From JAAOZP01 sp038848185 (GTDB lineage Archaea; Thermoproteota; EX4484-205; JAAOZP01), in NCBI GenBank assembly GCA_038848185.1, contig JAWCNV010000004.1, forward strand, positions 1 to 64,000: 64,000 nucleotides of DNA, in the 5' to 3' direction. The position numbers and the translations under genes were made by a program. Numbering within the stretch: position 1 is the first letter of the stretch; each line of letters begins with the position of its first letter. The notes below the pieces were generated by a model. That model worked only from the letters and a program-made list of their open reading frames with translations, ran no database searches and was not told where the DNA came from. Positions 1 to 7,912 of this stretch are shown here, one piece after another.

Positions 1-1223
1 TTAAGTTCTATTTCAACCAGCTCCACAATACTATTTTTGAGATTAAGCAAACTTGGAAAAGCCCTACCCCAGTAGTCAACCTCCCAAGAAACCATCTCAG
101 GTAGAATAGAGTTAACACTCAGCCTGTCCAGAATCCTAGCAGTCTTCCTTAACAGCAGTCTAGCGAGATAGCCTACGCCAGTATTAGAGGGAACAACCCC
201 CTCTGAAAGAATGAACACTAGGCTCTTAACATGGTCTAGAGCCTTGAAGAAATTCTCCATGTTCTCAAGCATCGTTGAGAAAGAATCTGGGAAGCCTTGT
301 TTTCTAACGAAAATGTTCTTCTCCTCAGCGTTTAAAAACTTGTTCTCAGACAATGAGACCCTTACAGCATACTCCTTAATTAGCTCATCAGGAATATTAA
401 GGTCTATAAGCTCAGACGTTTTCTGCAAAAGTTCGCCATAGAAAGCATGGAAACCTGTTGGGGAACCTGTTAAAAGCCAGTTGATCCTTTCCATCCCGTA
501 GCCTGTGTCAACTGTGCGAATAGGGAGCTCCGACAGGGAGCTGTCAGGTAAAACCTTATACTTCATGAAGACGAGCGTCGCGACCTCAAGACCATGTGAA
601 ATAACCTCGAAGCATGGCCCAGCGTTCCCACCACCGCTCCAAGAGCTTTCAATAAAGGAGAGGTCTTCTCCCTTGACTCCAAGCTCTCTCGTGAAGAATT
701 CAAAACCGTATCTAACAGTATCCTCCTTCCAATATACTTCCTCCCTCTCACTGTTGAAAGCATGGTGACCCCCCATTTCAAAGATTGTGAGATGCCTTCC
801 CAGAGTCTTACCAACCATGTCTACATCCACTAAGCGTATACATGGCTGAGAGATAACAAGGGGGTTAGCTGGAGGAGGAATAATTCCGTCAGTAACGTAA
901 GGCTGAAAATCAACTATGCTAGCATCAGTAAGATAAAGATCGTTCCTCCATCTGCATACTACAGGGTAAGGAGGAATAACTTCATGCCCCCTATTCTTGA
1001 AAAAGCTGAGGAACGATTCCCTAACCCGGCTTAAATCATCTAGGTTCCTACCGACCCTCTTGCCTATGAAAGTATAGGGGGAGCAGGGAGATTCTCCACA
1101 GTTATCCTTAGAAGAGTCAAGCGTCCAGAAAAACCTGCCGCACTTGGCACACTTCTTTCTAGTAAACCCACTGCTTTTTAAGAACACTAAGCGATACTCG
1201 TCCTCGCTGAAATCGGTCTTCAT
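1..1223 (-). CDS. alaS: Alanyl-tRNA synthetase, N-terminal part (runs off the left edge)
   Basis: Charges tRNA-Ala with alanine in the cytoplasm. Only the first ~407 codons are in the window; the frame stays open to position 1. Reading back from the ATG at 1223, the protein has the archaeal-type N-terminal zinc-ribbon extension (C25-x2-C28, C42, C47). The class II catalytic core follows, with FEMGGHHAF (motif 2 region), SWSGGGNAGPCFEV and DTGYGMERINW (motif 3 region). The full archaeal family protein is about 900 residues, so editing and C-Ala domains lie outside. A purine-rich AGAGG lies directly before the ATG and TTTAAAGG about 60 nt upstream may be its TATA box. The upstream neighbour is tRNA-Phe on the other strand. 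Family assignment is secure from sequence reading. Confidence 0.95.
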   Translation of the reverse strand, partial: MKTDFSEDEYRLVFLKSSGFTRKKCAKCGRFFWTLDSSKDNCGESPCSPYTFIGKRVGRNLDDLSRVRESFLSFFKNRGHEVIPPYPVVCRWRNDLYLTDASIVDFQPYVTDGIIPPPANPLVISQPCIRLVDVDMVGKTLGRHLTIFEMGGHHAFNSEREEVYWKEDTVRYGFEFFTRELGVKGEDLSFIESSWSGGGNAGPCFEVISHGLEVATLVFMKYKVLPDSSLSELPIRTVDTGYGMERINWLLTGSPTGFHAFYGELLQKTSELIDLNIPDELIKEYAVRVSLSENKFLNAEEKNIFVRKQGFPDSFSTMLENMENFFKALDHVKSLVFILSEGVVPSNTGVGYLARLLLRKTARILDRLSVNSILPEMVSWEVDYWGRAFPSLLNLKNSIVELVEIEL

Positions 1224-1511
1224 CCTCTAGCCTCGCCAAAAGTAAGCACGGCACCATTTATGTCTTCCTACAAGACCTTTAAAGTTCATAAAAAGAATCG
1301 TAGGCCACGGCCAATTTTCCGCCAGCCAAGCAAGTCCGAGAACGCTTAATCACCTCCCCGCAAGAAAAAGGGTTAAACACGGTTTTAAACATAGAAAACT
1401 CCTTTAAAACAGCATGTCTGAAAACCTTTCAACAGCAGCGACGTTCAGCTTGAAAACTCTCTATACGAAGAGCAAAGTTAAAATACAGAATCCGAAAAAG
1501 AAAACATTTAG

Positions 1512-1585
1512 GGCGAGGTAGCTCAGCCTGGGAGAGCGCCCGGCTGAAGACCGGGGTGTCGTCGGTTCAAATCCGGCCCTCGCCA
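1512..1585 (+). tRNA. tRNA-Phe (anticodon GAA)
   Basis: Full cloverleaf: acceptor GGCGAGG (1512-1518) pairs with CCTCGCC (1578-1584), D arm GCTC...GAGC, anticodon stem CCCGG/CCGGG around loop CTGAAGA (anticodon GAA), T arm GTCGG-TTCAAAT-CCGGC, discriminator A. No intron and no encoded CCA. A possible TATA element, GTTAAAATAC, lies about 35-44 nt upstream (1468-1477). Confidence 0.96.
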
Positions 1586-1621
1586 CACTTTCTAGCCGAG
1601 TTATTTTTCAAACCTACTGAG

Positions 1622-1822
1622 ATGAGGAGGGACGGAATTAGCAGGAAAGTTGTAGTGATAGTTTGCTTTGATAGGGCCGTCTTCCGACGCTTATATACCT
1701 TCCCACTATACCTTGACAGGCGACCAGAGGTTAAAGCAATCGGCAGATGCGTAAAATCCCCAGAAGGCAACTTGCTGATCATCGTCTCTAAACATGGAAA
1801 CCTAGAGTATAGCAAAATTTAA
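1622..1822 (+). CDS. Possible small protein of 66-67 residues, unrecognised
   Basis: The stretch 1586-1965 has no convincing gene. This short frame starts at ATG 1622 after GAGATGAGGAGG and ends at 1822. It is basic with a hydrophobic stretch (KVVVIVCF) and ends in a short segment with alternating glycine and hydrophobic residues. The frame also extends back into tRNA-Phe, which argues that it may be chance. It could instead be a remnant of a truncated gene. I recognise no family. Downstream of 1822 the sequence is AT-rich and holds the promoter of the next gene. Confidence 0.2.
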   Translation: MRRDGISRKVVVIVCFDRAVFRRLYTFPLYLDRRPEVKAIGRCVKSPEGNLLIIVSKHGNLEYSKI

Positions 1823-1937
1823 ACCTGAGATTTATAAACCTTGTCGAATTGCGACATTTTTCCAGTATTTAAACATATCTTTCAGAATCATTTCAGAATT
1901 GTTTCTGAAAAGTTCAATCCTTTTGAACATTATAATA

Positions 1938-1947
1938 TTTATATAAA
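1938..1947 (+). promoter_or_regulatory. TATA box for the gene at 1966
   Basis: TTTATATAAA lies 19-28 nt before the GTG at 1966, in an AT-rich tract. The spacing suggests a leaderless or very short-leader transcript for the membrane protein cassette. Confidence 0.5.
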
Positions 1948-1965
1948 ACCTATATTTAGTTTTAA

Positions 1966-2469
1966 GTGAAAATGAAGATGGATGATGTGGATGCGAAATA
2001 CCGGAAGAAGCTAATTGCTATAGCCTTGATTGCTTTCTCCATATTAATCATCTCCGGCGGACTTATCTATGCAATAGGAGGCACACCGGGTACTTGGCGT
2101 TATGGGCCACCGGGCAATGATCGTTGGACATGCGTATATGTTAAATGTACCTCAGCAGGAAGATACGACAGCACTGGAAATCGTTTTGATTGGGCTAATC
2201 ACTGGGGATCTGGATGGACTGACTTATCTTATTTTCCTTTCACTGGGATGTTTACGAGTCTTACTGAAATATGCAAAGCACAGGGACAAAATGGCTATAG
2301 CTTTTCCAAAAGCATCCGCGGAAACTGGGGATATGCTGCATCGGGTTCCTTTACTTATGTTTATACACAGGTCGATGGGTCAGCGTGGCTAGTTGCTCCA
2401 CCACTGGTTCCTCCCTATATAATAATCCAGACCGGTTCAGTGACTTGTCATTCTGCAATTAGCCCATAA
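1966..2469 (+). CDS. Exported/membrane-anchored small protein, unrecognised
   Basis: 167 residues from GTG 1966. The start is supported by the TATA box ~20 nt upstream. An N-terminal charged stretch precedes one hydrophobic segment (about residues 18-38, LIAIALIAFSILIISGGLIY). The remaining ~130 residues, presumably outside the cell, are rich in Gly, Ser, Trp and Tyr, with three cysteines in the mature part. I do not recognise a family. It is the first gene of a same-strand run leading into an ABC transporter (next gene 13 nt on), so it may be a substrate of, or an accessory to, that transporter. That role is inference from position only. Confidence 0.65.
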   Translation: MKMKMDDVDAKYRKKLIAIALIAFSILIISGGLIYAIGGTPGTWRYGPPGNDRWTCVYVKCTSAGRYDSTGNRFDWANHWGSGWTDLSYFPFTGMFTSLTEICKAQGQNGYSFSKSIRGNWGYAASGSFTYVYTQVDGSAWLVAPPLVPPYIIIQTGSVTCHSAISP

Positions 2470-2482
2470 AATCAAATAAGCC

Positions 2483-3439
2483 ATGATAAAACATAAGATT
2501 TTTTTTCTAGTTATTATCTCACTATTCAGTACTTCTATTTTTTTATTACCTGCAGATAACGGTTCAGCGGTCCCTCTTCCGTGGATGAAAGAGGGCATCA
2601 GATTAGACTATGAAACGGAAGAAACACTCATTGATGTCAATTTCTATTTTTCCAATGTGTCGATGATTCCTGAGGCATTGCGTGACAACCCCTATGTAAC
2701 AGCAATGGGAGGTGATGGTTCAGCATATATAGTCATTGAGCGTGAGAAACCTATACATATCCGTCTTTCCGTTATTCTCCTTGAGATAAGAGGAAACAGG
2801 GGCCTATTTAATGTAACATTAGAAATCGATTCTTATTCCTCAAGTAGGGAATTACTAGTTGATTTACAGGAACGTGATGTCTTTCTATTGGATGGAACCC
2901 CCCTCGGAAAGACGACAATATGGATACCACCCTGTAAAGGAGGTGACGAAATCAGGTTTGTTGGAAGCGGGGACTCTACAGTATTCGCAAACATATCTGG
3001 GCCATTCATTTTTCTAGAACTAGAATCGCTCTCCTTGACGGAGTTCTTTAACTATCTCCAAGATCCTAAAAAGTTTCAGGATTCTCTTATTCTGGATGTG
3101 CCAACTGCATCCAAATATCAAGGTATCCATTTTGATGAGAAAATCAGTCCAGTGGAGCGTCAATCGATCAAACATTTTGAGACTAGGCAAAATGTATATG
3201 ATGCCGATACGTTTATACTGGTAAGGGGTAACAATATGGATGGAGATGCTTTCCTATCTGCTTTTGATATACTGGTTATATCCCAAGGCCTTCGTTTAAC
3301 CTATACTAATATTGACCTTGGACCGCCGAACTGGTTGGCCCTCATAGGATTTCTGTTAATTCCAGCGATAATTATTATATTAATTATAGGAATCCCCCTT
3401 TACATGCTTAGGAAAAGGAAGAGGAAAAGGTGGGAATGA
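2483..3439 (+). CDS. Surface protein with signal peptide and C-terminal membrane anchor
   Basis: 318 residues. A hydrophobic N-terminal segment (residues ~5-25) looks like a signal peptide. Then comes a long β-strand-like ectodomain without cysteine clusters, a C-terminal membrane span (about residues 283-308) and a strongly basic cytoplasmic tail (RKRKRKRW). This is the shape of an archaeal type I anchored protein. The stop overlaps the ATPase start as ATGA at 3436-3439, so it is translationally coupled to the ABC ATPase and probably works with it, for example as an extracellular receptor or sensor domain. No recognisable family. Confidence 0.75.
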   Translation: MIKHKIFFLVIISLFSTSIFLLPADNGSAVPLPWMKEGIRLDYETEETLIDVNFYFSNVSMIPEALRDNPYVTAMGGDGSAYIVIEREKPIHIRLSVILLEIRGNRGLFNVTLEIDSYSSSRELLVDLQERDVFLLDGTPLGKTTIWIPPCKGGDEIRFVGSGDSTVFANISGPFIFLELESLSLTEFFNYLQDPKKFQDSLILDVPTASKYQGIHFDEKISPVERQSIKHFETRQNVYDADTFILVRGNNMDGDAFLSAFDILVISQGLRLTYTNIDLGPPNWLALIGFLLIPAIIIILIIGIPLYMLRKRKRKRWE

Positions 3440-4344
3440 TAAAAGTAGAGAACGTGTCTAAATTCTTCGGTAGAATAAAGGCTTTAAACAGTTTAACCGT
3501 TAAAATGCCTAGAGGAATATGCGGTTTAATAGGTCCAAACGGCGCTGGTAAAACAACACTCATACATATGCTCGTTGGCTTAATAAGGCCTAGCTCCGGT
3601 GTTGTGAGGACACTTGACCTTGAACCTTGGTCTAAACGGCGTGAACTCATGAAGAAAATCGGAGTTCTTCTTGAGAGGGATATCTTACCCCAAGATGTGA
3701 CATGCATCCGCTATTTGCAACATATTGCTAAATTAAGGAATATTCGAAACAGTGAAGTTGTTGAAGCGTTGCGTCAGGTGGAACTGCTGGATGTGTCTGA
3801 GAGGAAGATTGTGGGTTTCTCGGCTGGGATGAAGAAGCGTCTAGGCATTGCTAAGGCCATGTTAGGAAACCCTGAGCTTATAATACTTGACGAACCTACT
3901 GCAAACCTAGATCCGGTTGGGAGGACCGAATTACTGGGAATGGTTGAAAGAATATTTAGAGATAAGGGAGTTAGCTTCATCATATCGAGCCATGTTCTTC
4001 CCGAGCTTCAGAAGGTTTGCTCCTGGGTCTGCTTGATGCACATGGGGAAGATAGTGGAGCATGGTTTCATAAAGGATTTGCTGGATAAGTATTCTCCAAC
4101 AGTTTACATAGTGGAGGTTATTAGACCAAAGGGTTTATCGGAAGCTGTTAATTGTATTGATGAACTTGAAGCGGTTGTGAAAGACGGTTATGTGTATATT
4201 AGGGGCGATGTTGAAAAGATTCGGAAAAAAGTACCAGAACTCATAGCCCAAATGGGAGAGGAGTTGATAAGCTTTCATCAAGCCGATAGAGACTTGGAGA
4301 ACGTATTCATCAAAGCTCTGGGTGGGGAGAAGAGTGGAGTATAA
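3436..4344 (+). CDS. ABC transporter ATP-binding protein (ABC-2/CcmA-like)
   Basis: About 302 residues. It energises export by the adjacent permease from the cytoplasmic face. Visible motifs: Walker A GPNGAGKTT, Q-loop region, signature FSAGMKKRLGIAKAML, Walker B LIILDEPTANLDP and the switch histidine in ISSHVLPELQKV. A ~80-residue C-terminal extension ends FHQADRDLENVFIKALGG, typical of CcmA/NatA-like subunits. I prefer ATG 3436 (ATGA overlap with the upstream gene) over GTG 3430. It overlaps the permease gene by about 23 nt. Family assignment is secure; the transported substrate is unknown. Confidence 0.92.
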   Translation: MIKVENVSKFFGRIKALNSLTVKMPRGICGLIGPNGAGKTTLIHMLVGLIRPSSGVVRTLDLEPWSKRRELMKKIGVLLERDILPQDVTCIRYLQHIAKLRNIRNSEVVEALRQVELLDVSERKIVGFSAGMKKRLGIAKAMLGNPELIILDEPTANLDPVGRTELLGMVERIFRDKGVSFIISSHVLPELQKVCSWVCLMHMGKIVEHGFIKDLLDKYSPTVYIVEVIRPKGLSEAVNCIDELEAVVKDGYVYIRGDVEKIRKKVPELIAQMGEELISFHQADRDLENVFIKALGGEKSGV

Positions 4345-5047
4345 AATAGATAGGAATAGATTGATTGAAATAATGCTTTTCGAGTTTGAGAGAATGTGGC
4401 CGGCAAAATACCTAGGCTTCATGATTCTGTTGCTAATACTTTTTATAAGTGTTCCGGCGATGATACTGTCTGGATCAATTTCAGAACAATTCCTTATGTC
4501 GTACACTGGAGGTTTCAGGGCTATGATCCTTTATCTGTTCATCACTATCACACTAACGAATTCCTTCTGCAGGGATATTAAGCAGGGTGTGATGATGGAT
4601 GAGTTAACGAACCCTGTTGGAAAAACTGTGATTTTCCTATCTAAAATGCTGACGAGTTTCTTGGTATTAATTCCGGTAAACCTGTTGTCAATAACTTTTG
4701 CATCATGGCTAATATTCGGATCAATGCCCGTTTTCCCCATACTTCTAGTGACCTTAGTTCAAACAATTGTTTCTATGTTGTTCGCAGCCTTAGCCATATT
4801 CATAGGCATCGTGGTGCAGAGCATCGTAGCATCTATATTAACGCCATTGATTATCTATTTCTTAGAAGGATATCTTCTACTTCTTAGCGGGTCTAGCTAT
4901 TCCGTGGAAGGCATCATACTATGCCTCCTCTCAGCCGGTTTCGAGGAAACAGTCATGATATTTGCAGCGATAATCCATTTTGGCCTTCCTCTTGCCCTTC
5001 TGGTATTTTCCTTCCTCTTCTTCATAGAGGTGCTTGAACTTGATTAA
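4322..5047 (+). CDS. ABC-2 type permease
   Basis: 241 residues, mostly hydrophobic, with about six membrane spans, the typical ABC-2 permease pattern. The start is GTG 4322 (GTG 4334 is an alternative), inside the end of the ATPase gene. The cytoplasmic loop after span 2 (SFCRDIKQGVMMDELTNPVGK) resembles the coupling region of ABC-2 permeases (FxxE-R...L.NP). It pairs with the ATPase just upstream and overlaps the following membrane protein gene by 14 nt. Substrate unknown; the two anchored proteins upstream are plausible partners. Confidence 0.85.
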   Translation: MGRRVEYKIDRNRLIEIMLFEFERMWPAKYLGFMILLLILFISVPAMILSGSISEQFLMSYTGGFRAMILYLFITITLTNSFCRDIKQGVMMDELTNPVGKTVIFLSKMLTSFLVLIPVNLLSITFASWLIFGSMPVFPILLVTLVQTIVSMLFAALAIFIGIVVQSIVASILTPLIIYFLEGYLLLLSGSSYSVEGIILCLLSAGFEETVMIFAAIIHFGLPLALLVFSFLFFIEVLELD

Positions 5048-5558
5048 AAGCCAGTGGCTAAGCTACGTTGGGACGTTAATGTTATTTACGGGAGTCAGTT
5101 TCTCTTTACTTACTGCTATACGTGGCCTTTCCACACATATTACTACTCTTCACTTCGGAGTTGCGGGAAACATGACTGTTCCAATACTCGAACCTTCTTT
5201 ATGGCCGCCTAGAGATTTCAGAATATGGGTGAGTGCTAGTAATGAGGTGGATCTACTGATATTAGATGAATCAGAAAGCATTTCCTTTTTCAATGGAAAG
5301 GAGCCCCGTCCTTTAAAGGAGTATAGCGATCTAAGAGGCAACATCGTAATATTCGAAATACCCATTAGGGGGAAATATGGTCTCCTAGTGAGAAACAGGA
5401 GAGAAACAATTGTAGATGGTGAAGTTGTTATAACGATCTATGGTTTTGAAAAAGATCTTGTCCTCGTATCAATTTTGACTCTTACAGCTGGAGCCGTGTT
5501 ATTAGCTGTTGGATACCTAACCTTGAGAATGAGAAAAACAACACAAGAGCATGCATAA
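5034..5558 (+). CDS. Membrane protein with extracellular β domain, last gene of the ABC cassette
   Basis: 174 residues from TTG 5034, overlapping the permease stop. One N-terminal membrane span (about residues 8-28), a ~110-residue extracytoplasmic domain with alternating hydrophobic strands, and a C-terminal span (about 144-166) before a short basic tail. No family recognised. The overlap with the permease gene indicates co-translation and membership of the transporter complex or its accessory set (inference). The gene ends 15 nt before tRNA-Val, which runs the other way. Confidence 0.7.
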   Translation: MNLIKSQWLSYVGTLMLFTGVSFSLLTAIRGLSTHITTLHFGVAGNMTVPILEPSLWPPRDFRIWVSASNEVDLLILDESESISFFNGKEPRPLKEYSDLRGNIVIFEIPIRGKYGLLVRNRRETIVDGEVVITIYGFEKDLVLVSILTLTAGAVLLAVGYLTLRMRKTTQEHA

Positions 5559-5572
5559 CATAAGAAGAGAAA

Positions 5573-5643
5573 TGGGTCGACCCGGATTCGAACCGGGATC
5601 GCCGCCTCGTAAGAGCGGCATCCTGCCATTAGACTATCGACCC
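5573..5643 (-). tRNA. tRNA-Val (anticodon TAC)
   Basis: On the minus strand: acceptor GGGTCGA/TCGACCC, D arm GTCT...GGAT, anticodon stem CCGCT/GGCGG with loop CTTACGA (TAC), T arm CCCGG-TTCGAAT-CCGGG, discriminator A. No intron. A TATA-like GAATATAAG sits 24-32 nt upstream (5667-5675). Confidence 0.94.
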
Positions 5644-5666
5644 CATTTCCAAAAAATGTTGGAAGC

Positions 5667-5675
5667 CTTATATTC
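5667..5675 (-). promoter_or_regulatory. TATA box of tRNA-Val
   Basis: On the minus strand GAATATAAG, 24-32 nt upstream of the first tRNA base (5643), which is the usual archaeal TATA position. Confidence 0.5.
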
Positions 5676-5731
5676 TTTTCTCTGTATGTTATTCGCATTC
5701 GAGAAAGCAATATTTACCATCTTAGTGCTGT

Positions 5732-6988
5732 TTATATCTCCCTTACCTGTCCAGAGCCGTAAACCACGTATTTCGTCGTAGTGATTTCCTTTAAGCCCAT
5801 TGGCCCCCTTGCATGAAGCTTCTGGGTGCTTATTCCTACTTCCGCACCGAAGCCAAACTGACTACCATCTGTAAATCTTGTTGAGGCGTTGACATATACT
5901 GTTGACGAGTCCACCAGTCTTGTGAATAATTCAGCGTCCTGCAGGTTGCTCGTTATTATAGCTTCGGAATGCTTAGAGCCGTACTTATTTATGTGCCCTA
6001 TCGCCTCCTCTACACTATCTACTATTTTGACTGCGAGTGTTAGATCCATGTACTCCTCATACCAGTCCTCCTCGGTTGCCTCAATTATCGAGGGAATCGT
6101 CTTCCTGCTTCTCTCACAGCCTTTAATAACAACCTTGTATGTGCTCAACGCATCTACGAGTTGAGGAAGATATTTCCCAGCTATCCTACTGTGTATCAGG
6201 ACTTTCCTGACGGCGTTGCATACAGCGGGTCTTTGAACTTTGGCGTTCACTATTATCTTGGTAGCCATCTCCAAGTTAGCGTCCCAGTTCACAAAGATGT
6301 GGCAGTTTCCCGCACCAGTCTCGATCACAGGTATGAGCGAGTTCTCCCTGACGAACCTGATGAACTGTGCACTTCCTCTCGGTATCAGAACATCTATGCA
6401 TCTATCCTGTTTAAAGAGTATTTGGACAAGTTCCCTACTAGGATTCTCTATCAGCTGTATTGCTTCAGGGTCGATAAGGTTTTTCACAGCGTCCCGCATC
6501 AAGTTTACCAAAATCCTGTTCGAGTTTAATGCCTCTGAGCCGCCTCTCAGTACAACAGCGTTCCCAGCTTTCAAAGCGAGTCCAGTGATATCTACTGTAA
6601 CGTTCGGCCTAGCTTCATAGATGATTCCGATCACCCCTAGAGGTACACGGACCTTCCTTATCTCTAACCCGTGTCTAGTCCTCCATCCTTCAACGATTTC
6701 CCCAACCGGGTCGGGAAGGGAAGCAACCTGACGTAGACCTTCAACCATATCTCTGATACGCTTCTCATTGAGGAGCAGGCGGTCTATCAGTGAGGCGGAA
6801 ACGTTTTTGCTTTGCGCGGTTTCCACATCCTTCTTGTTCTCCTGGATTATTTCATCGCTATGTTTTTCAATGTTCTCCGCCATTTTTTCAAGCGCAGTGT
6901 TCTTCACAGGGGTCGGGGCGATTCCAAGTTTTAGAGAAGCGTCTTTTGCCTTCTTGGCTTTTTCAACAACCTCTTCTTCCGCATTCAA
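5732..6988 (-). CDS. proA: Gamma-glutamyl phosphate reductase
   Basis: 418 residues. Reduces γ-glutamyl phosphate to glutamate-5-semialdehyde with NADPH, the second step of proline synthesis. Aldehyde-dehydrogenase fold with the catalytic cysteine in QRPAVCNAVRKVL, the family N-terminal RLLLNEKRIRDMVEGL region, and the C-terminal GAEVGISTQKLHARGPMGL signature. The length matches bacterial ProA. The TTG start at 6988 gives the expected N-terminus and lies 24 nt after the proB stop, so proB-proA form an operon in pathway order. Most archaea make proline by other routes (ornithine cyclodeaminase, or LysW/ArgE-linked), so bacterial-like transfer is plausible; this is inference. Confidence 0.95.
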   Translation of the reverse strand: MNAEEEVVEKAKKAKDASLKLGIAPTPVKNTALEKMAENIEKHSDEIIQENKKDVETAQSKNVSASLIDRLLLNEKRIRDMVEGLRQVASLPDPVGEIVEGWRTRHGLEIRKVRVPLGVIGIIYEARPNVTVDITGLALKAGNAVVLRGGSEALNSNRILVNLMRDAVKNLIDPEAIQLIENPSRELVQILFKQDRCIDVLIPRGSAQFIRFVRENSLIPVIETGAGNCHIFVNWDANLEMATKIIVNAKVQRPAVCNAVRKVLIHSRIAGKYLPQLVDALSTYKVVIKGCERSRKTIPSIIEATEEDWYEEYMDLTLAVKIVDSVEEAIGHINKYGSKHSEAIITSNLQDAELFTRLVDSSTVYVNASTRFTDGSQFGFGAEVGISTQKLHARGPMGLKEITTTKYVVYGSGQVREI

Positions 6989-7012
6989 CGTAATCTAGAG
7001 AAAAGCCGCCCT

Positions 7013-7834
7013 TTATGACTTAAACTTTTTCCGAGCCGGCCGGATCACGGTGCCCGTGGTCTCACCATTCAATATTTTCGCTATAACGTTCTTCCTAAAG
7101 CCATTGGCTATGACTGTTGTGACACCTGCTCTGGAAGCTATTGCTGCAGCCTGAAGTTTGGAGAGCATTCCGCCTCTTCCCATAGCACCAGGGGAGCCAG
7201 CATAGGAAAGCATTTTCTTATCAATCTTCCTGAGTTCCCTAACGATTCTAACGCCATTTTTAGCTGGCACCATGAACCCGTCTACATCGGTCAGCATTAT
7301 GAGAAGACTGGCCTTCACTTTGGAAGCTATGATTGCTGAAAGCCTATCGTTGTCCCCGAATCTGACTGAATCAGGAACATACGGGTTTACTGGAACAAGT
7401 TCTTTAACAGAGATAGCGTCATTCTCGTTGATAATTGGTATAACCCCTTTCTCCATTAGGGCGGATAAGGTTCTCCAGAAATTCTTATATCGGTACTTGT
7501 TTGCAAGATCCTCCTCGGTGAGGAGTATTTGAGCTGTGTTTACTCCATACTTGTTAAAGTATTTCGTGTATAAAGCCATAAGGCTCGGCTGCCCTACTGC
7601 TGCACAAACCTGCTTCATAGTAAGCTTTAACGCACCTGGAGAAGACTCTATCCCAAGTCTTGACAAGCCTGTTGCGATCGCTCCAGAAGTCACTATTACT
7701 ATGGACCGCGTTTTGCTCCGATTCTCCGCGATCTGTTTAACTATGTCCCGAATCCTCTTCGGGCTTATCCAGCCCTTTGAGTTCGTCAGCACGCTTGTAC
7801 CGATTTTCACAACAACATCCGGCTTATACGACAA
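7013..7834 (-). CDS. proB: Glutamate 5-kinase
   Basis: 273 residues. Phosphorylates glutamate to γ-glutamyl phosphate, the first step of proline synthesis. Amino acid kinase fold: KIGTSVLTN at the N-terminus, IVIVTSGAIATGLSRLG, NENDAISV, FGDNDRLSAIIASKV, LLIMLTDVDGF, and the GRGGMLSKLQAAAIASRAGV C-terminal core. It lacks the PUA domain of bacterial enzymes, which are ~370 residues. TTG start at 7834; a TATA-like TTAAATATTT lies about 38-47 nt upstream, with a perfect inverted repeat just beyond it (7881-7902). It is the first gene of the proBA operon. Confidence 0.94.
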   Translation of the reverse strand: MSYKPDVVVKIGTSVLTNSKGWISPKRIRDIVKQIAENRSKTRSIVIVTSGAIATGLSRLGIESSPGALKLTMKQVCAAVGQPSLMALYTKYFNKYGVNTAQILLTEEDLANKYRYKNFWRTLSALMEKGVIPIINENDAISVKELVPVNPYVPDSVRFGDNDRLSAIIASKVKASLLIMLTDVDGFMVPAKNGVRIVRELRKIDKKMLSYAGSPGAMGRGGMLSKLQAAAIASRAGVTTVIANGFRKNVIAKILNGETTGTVIRPARKKFKS

Positions 7835-7880
7835 TTAACGCCACTCGACGGTTTGGGAGAGGTAGAAGCAAATATTTAAG

Positions 7881-7902
7881 CAATACTCTTGGAAGAGTAT
7901 TG
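7881..7902. repeat. Perfect 10-bp inverted repeat upstream of proB
   Basis: CAATACTCTT-GG-AAGAGTATTG. It lies between the stop of the duplicated-domain gene (7913) and the putative proB TATA box. It could be an operator for proBA or a 3' hairpin of the upstream transcript; the sequence alone does not decide. Confidence 0.5.
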
Positions 7903-7912
7903 AAGTAATGTT

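Noticed and set aside
1556..1621. Protein-coding frame running out of tRNA-Phe
   Set aside because: Overlaps the tRNA 3' half; the translation there is just the tRNA sequence read as codons.
5551..5781. Plus-strand frame across tRNA-Val
   Set aside because: Antisense to the tRNA and no protein-like pattern outside it.
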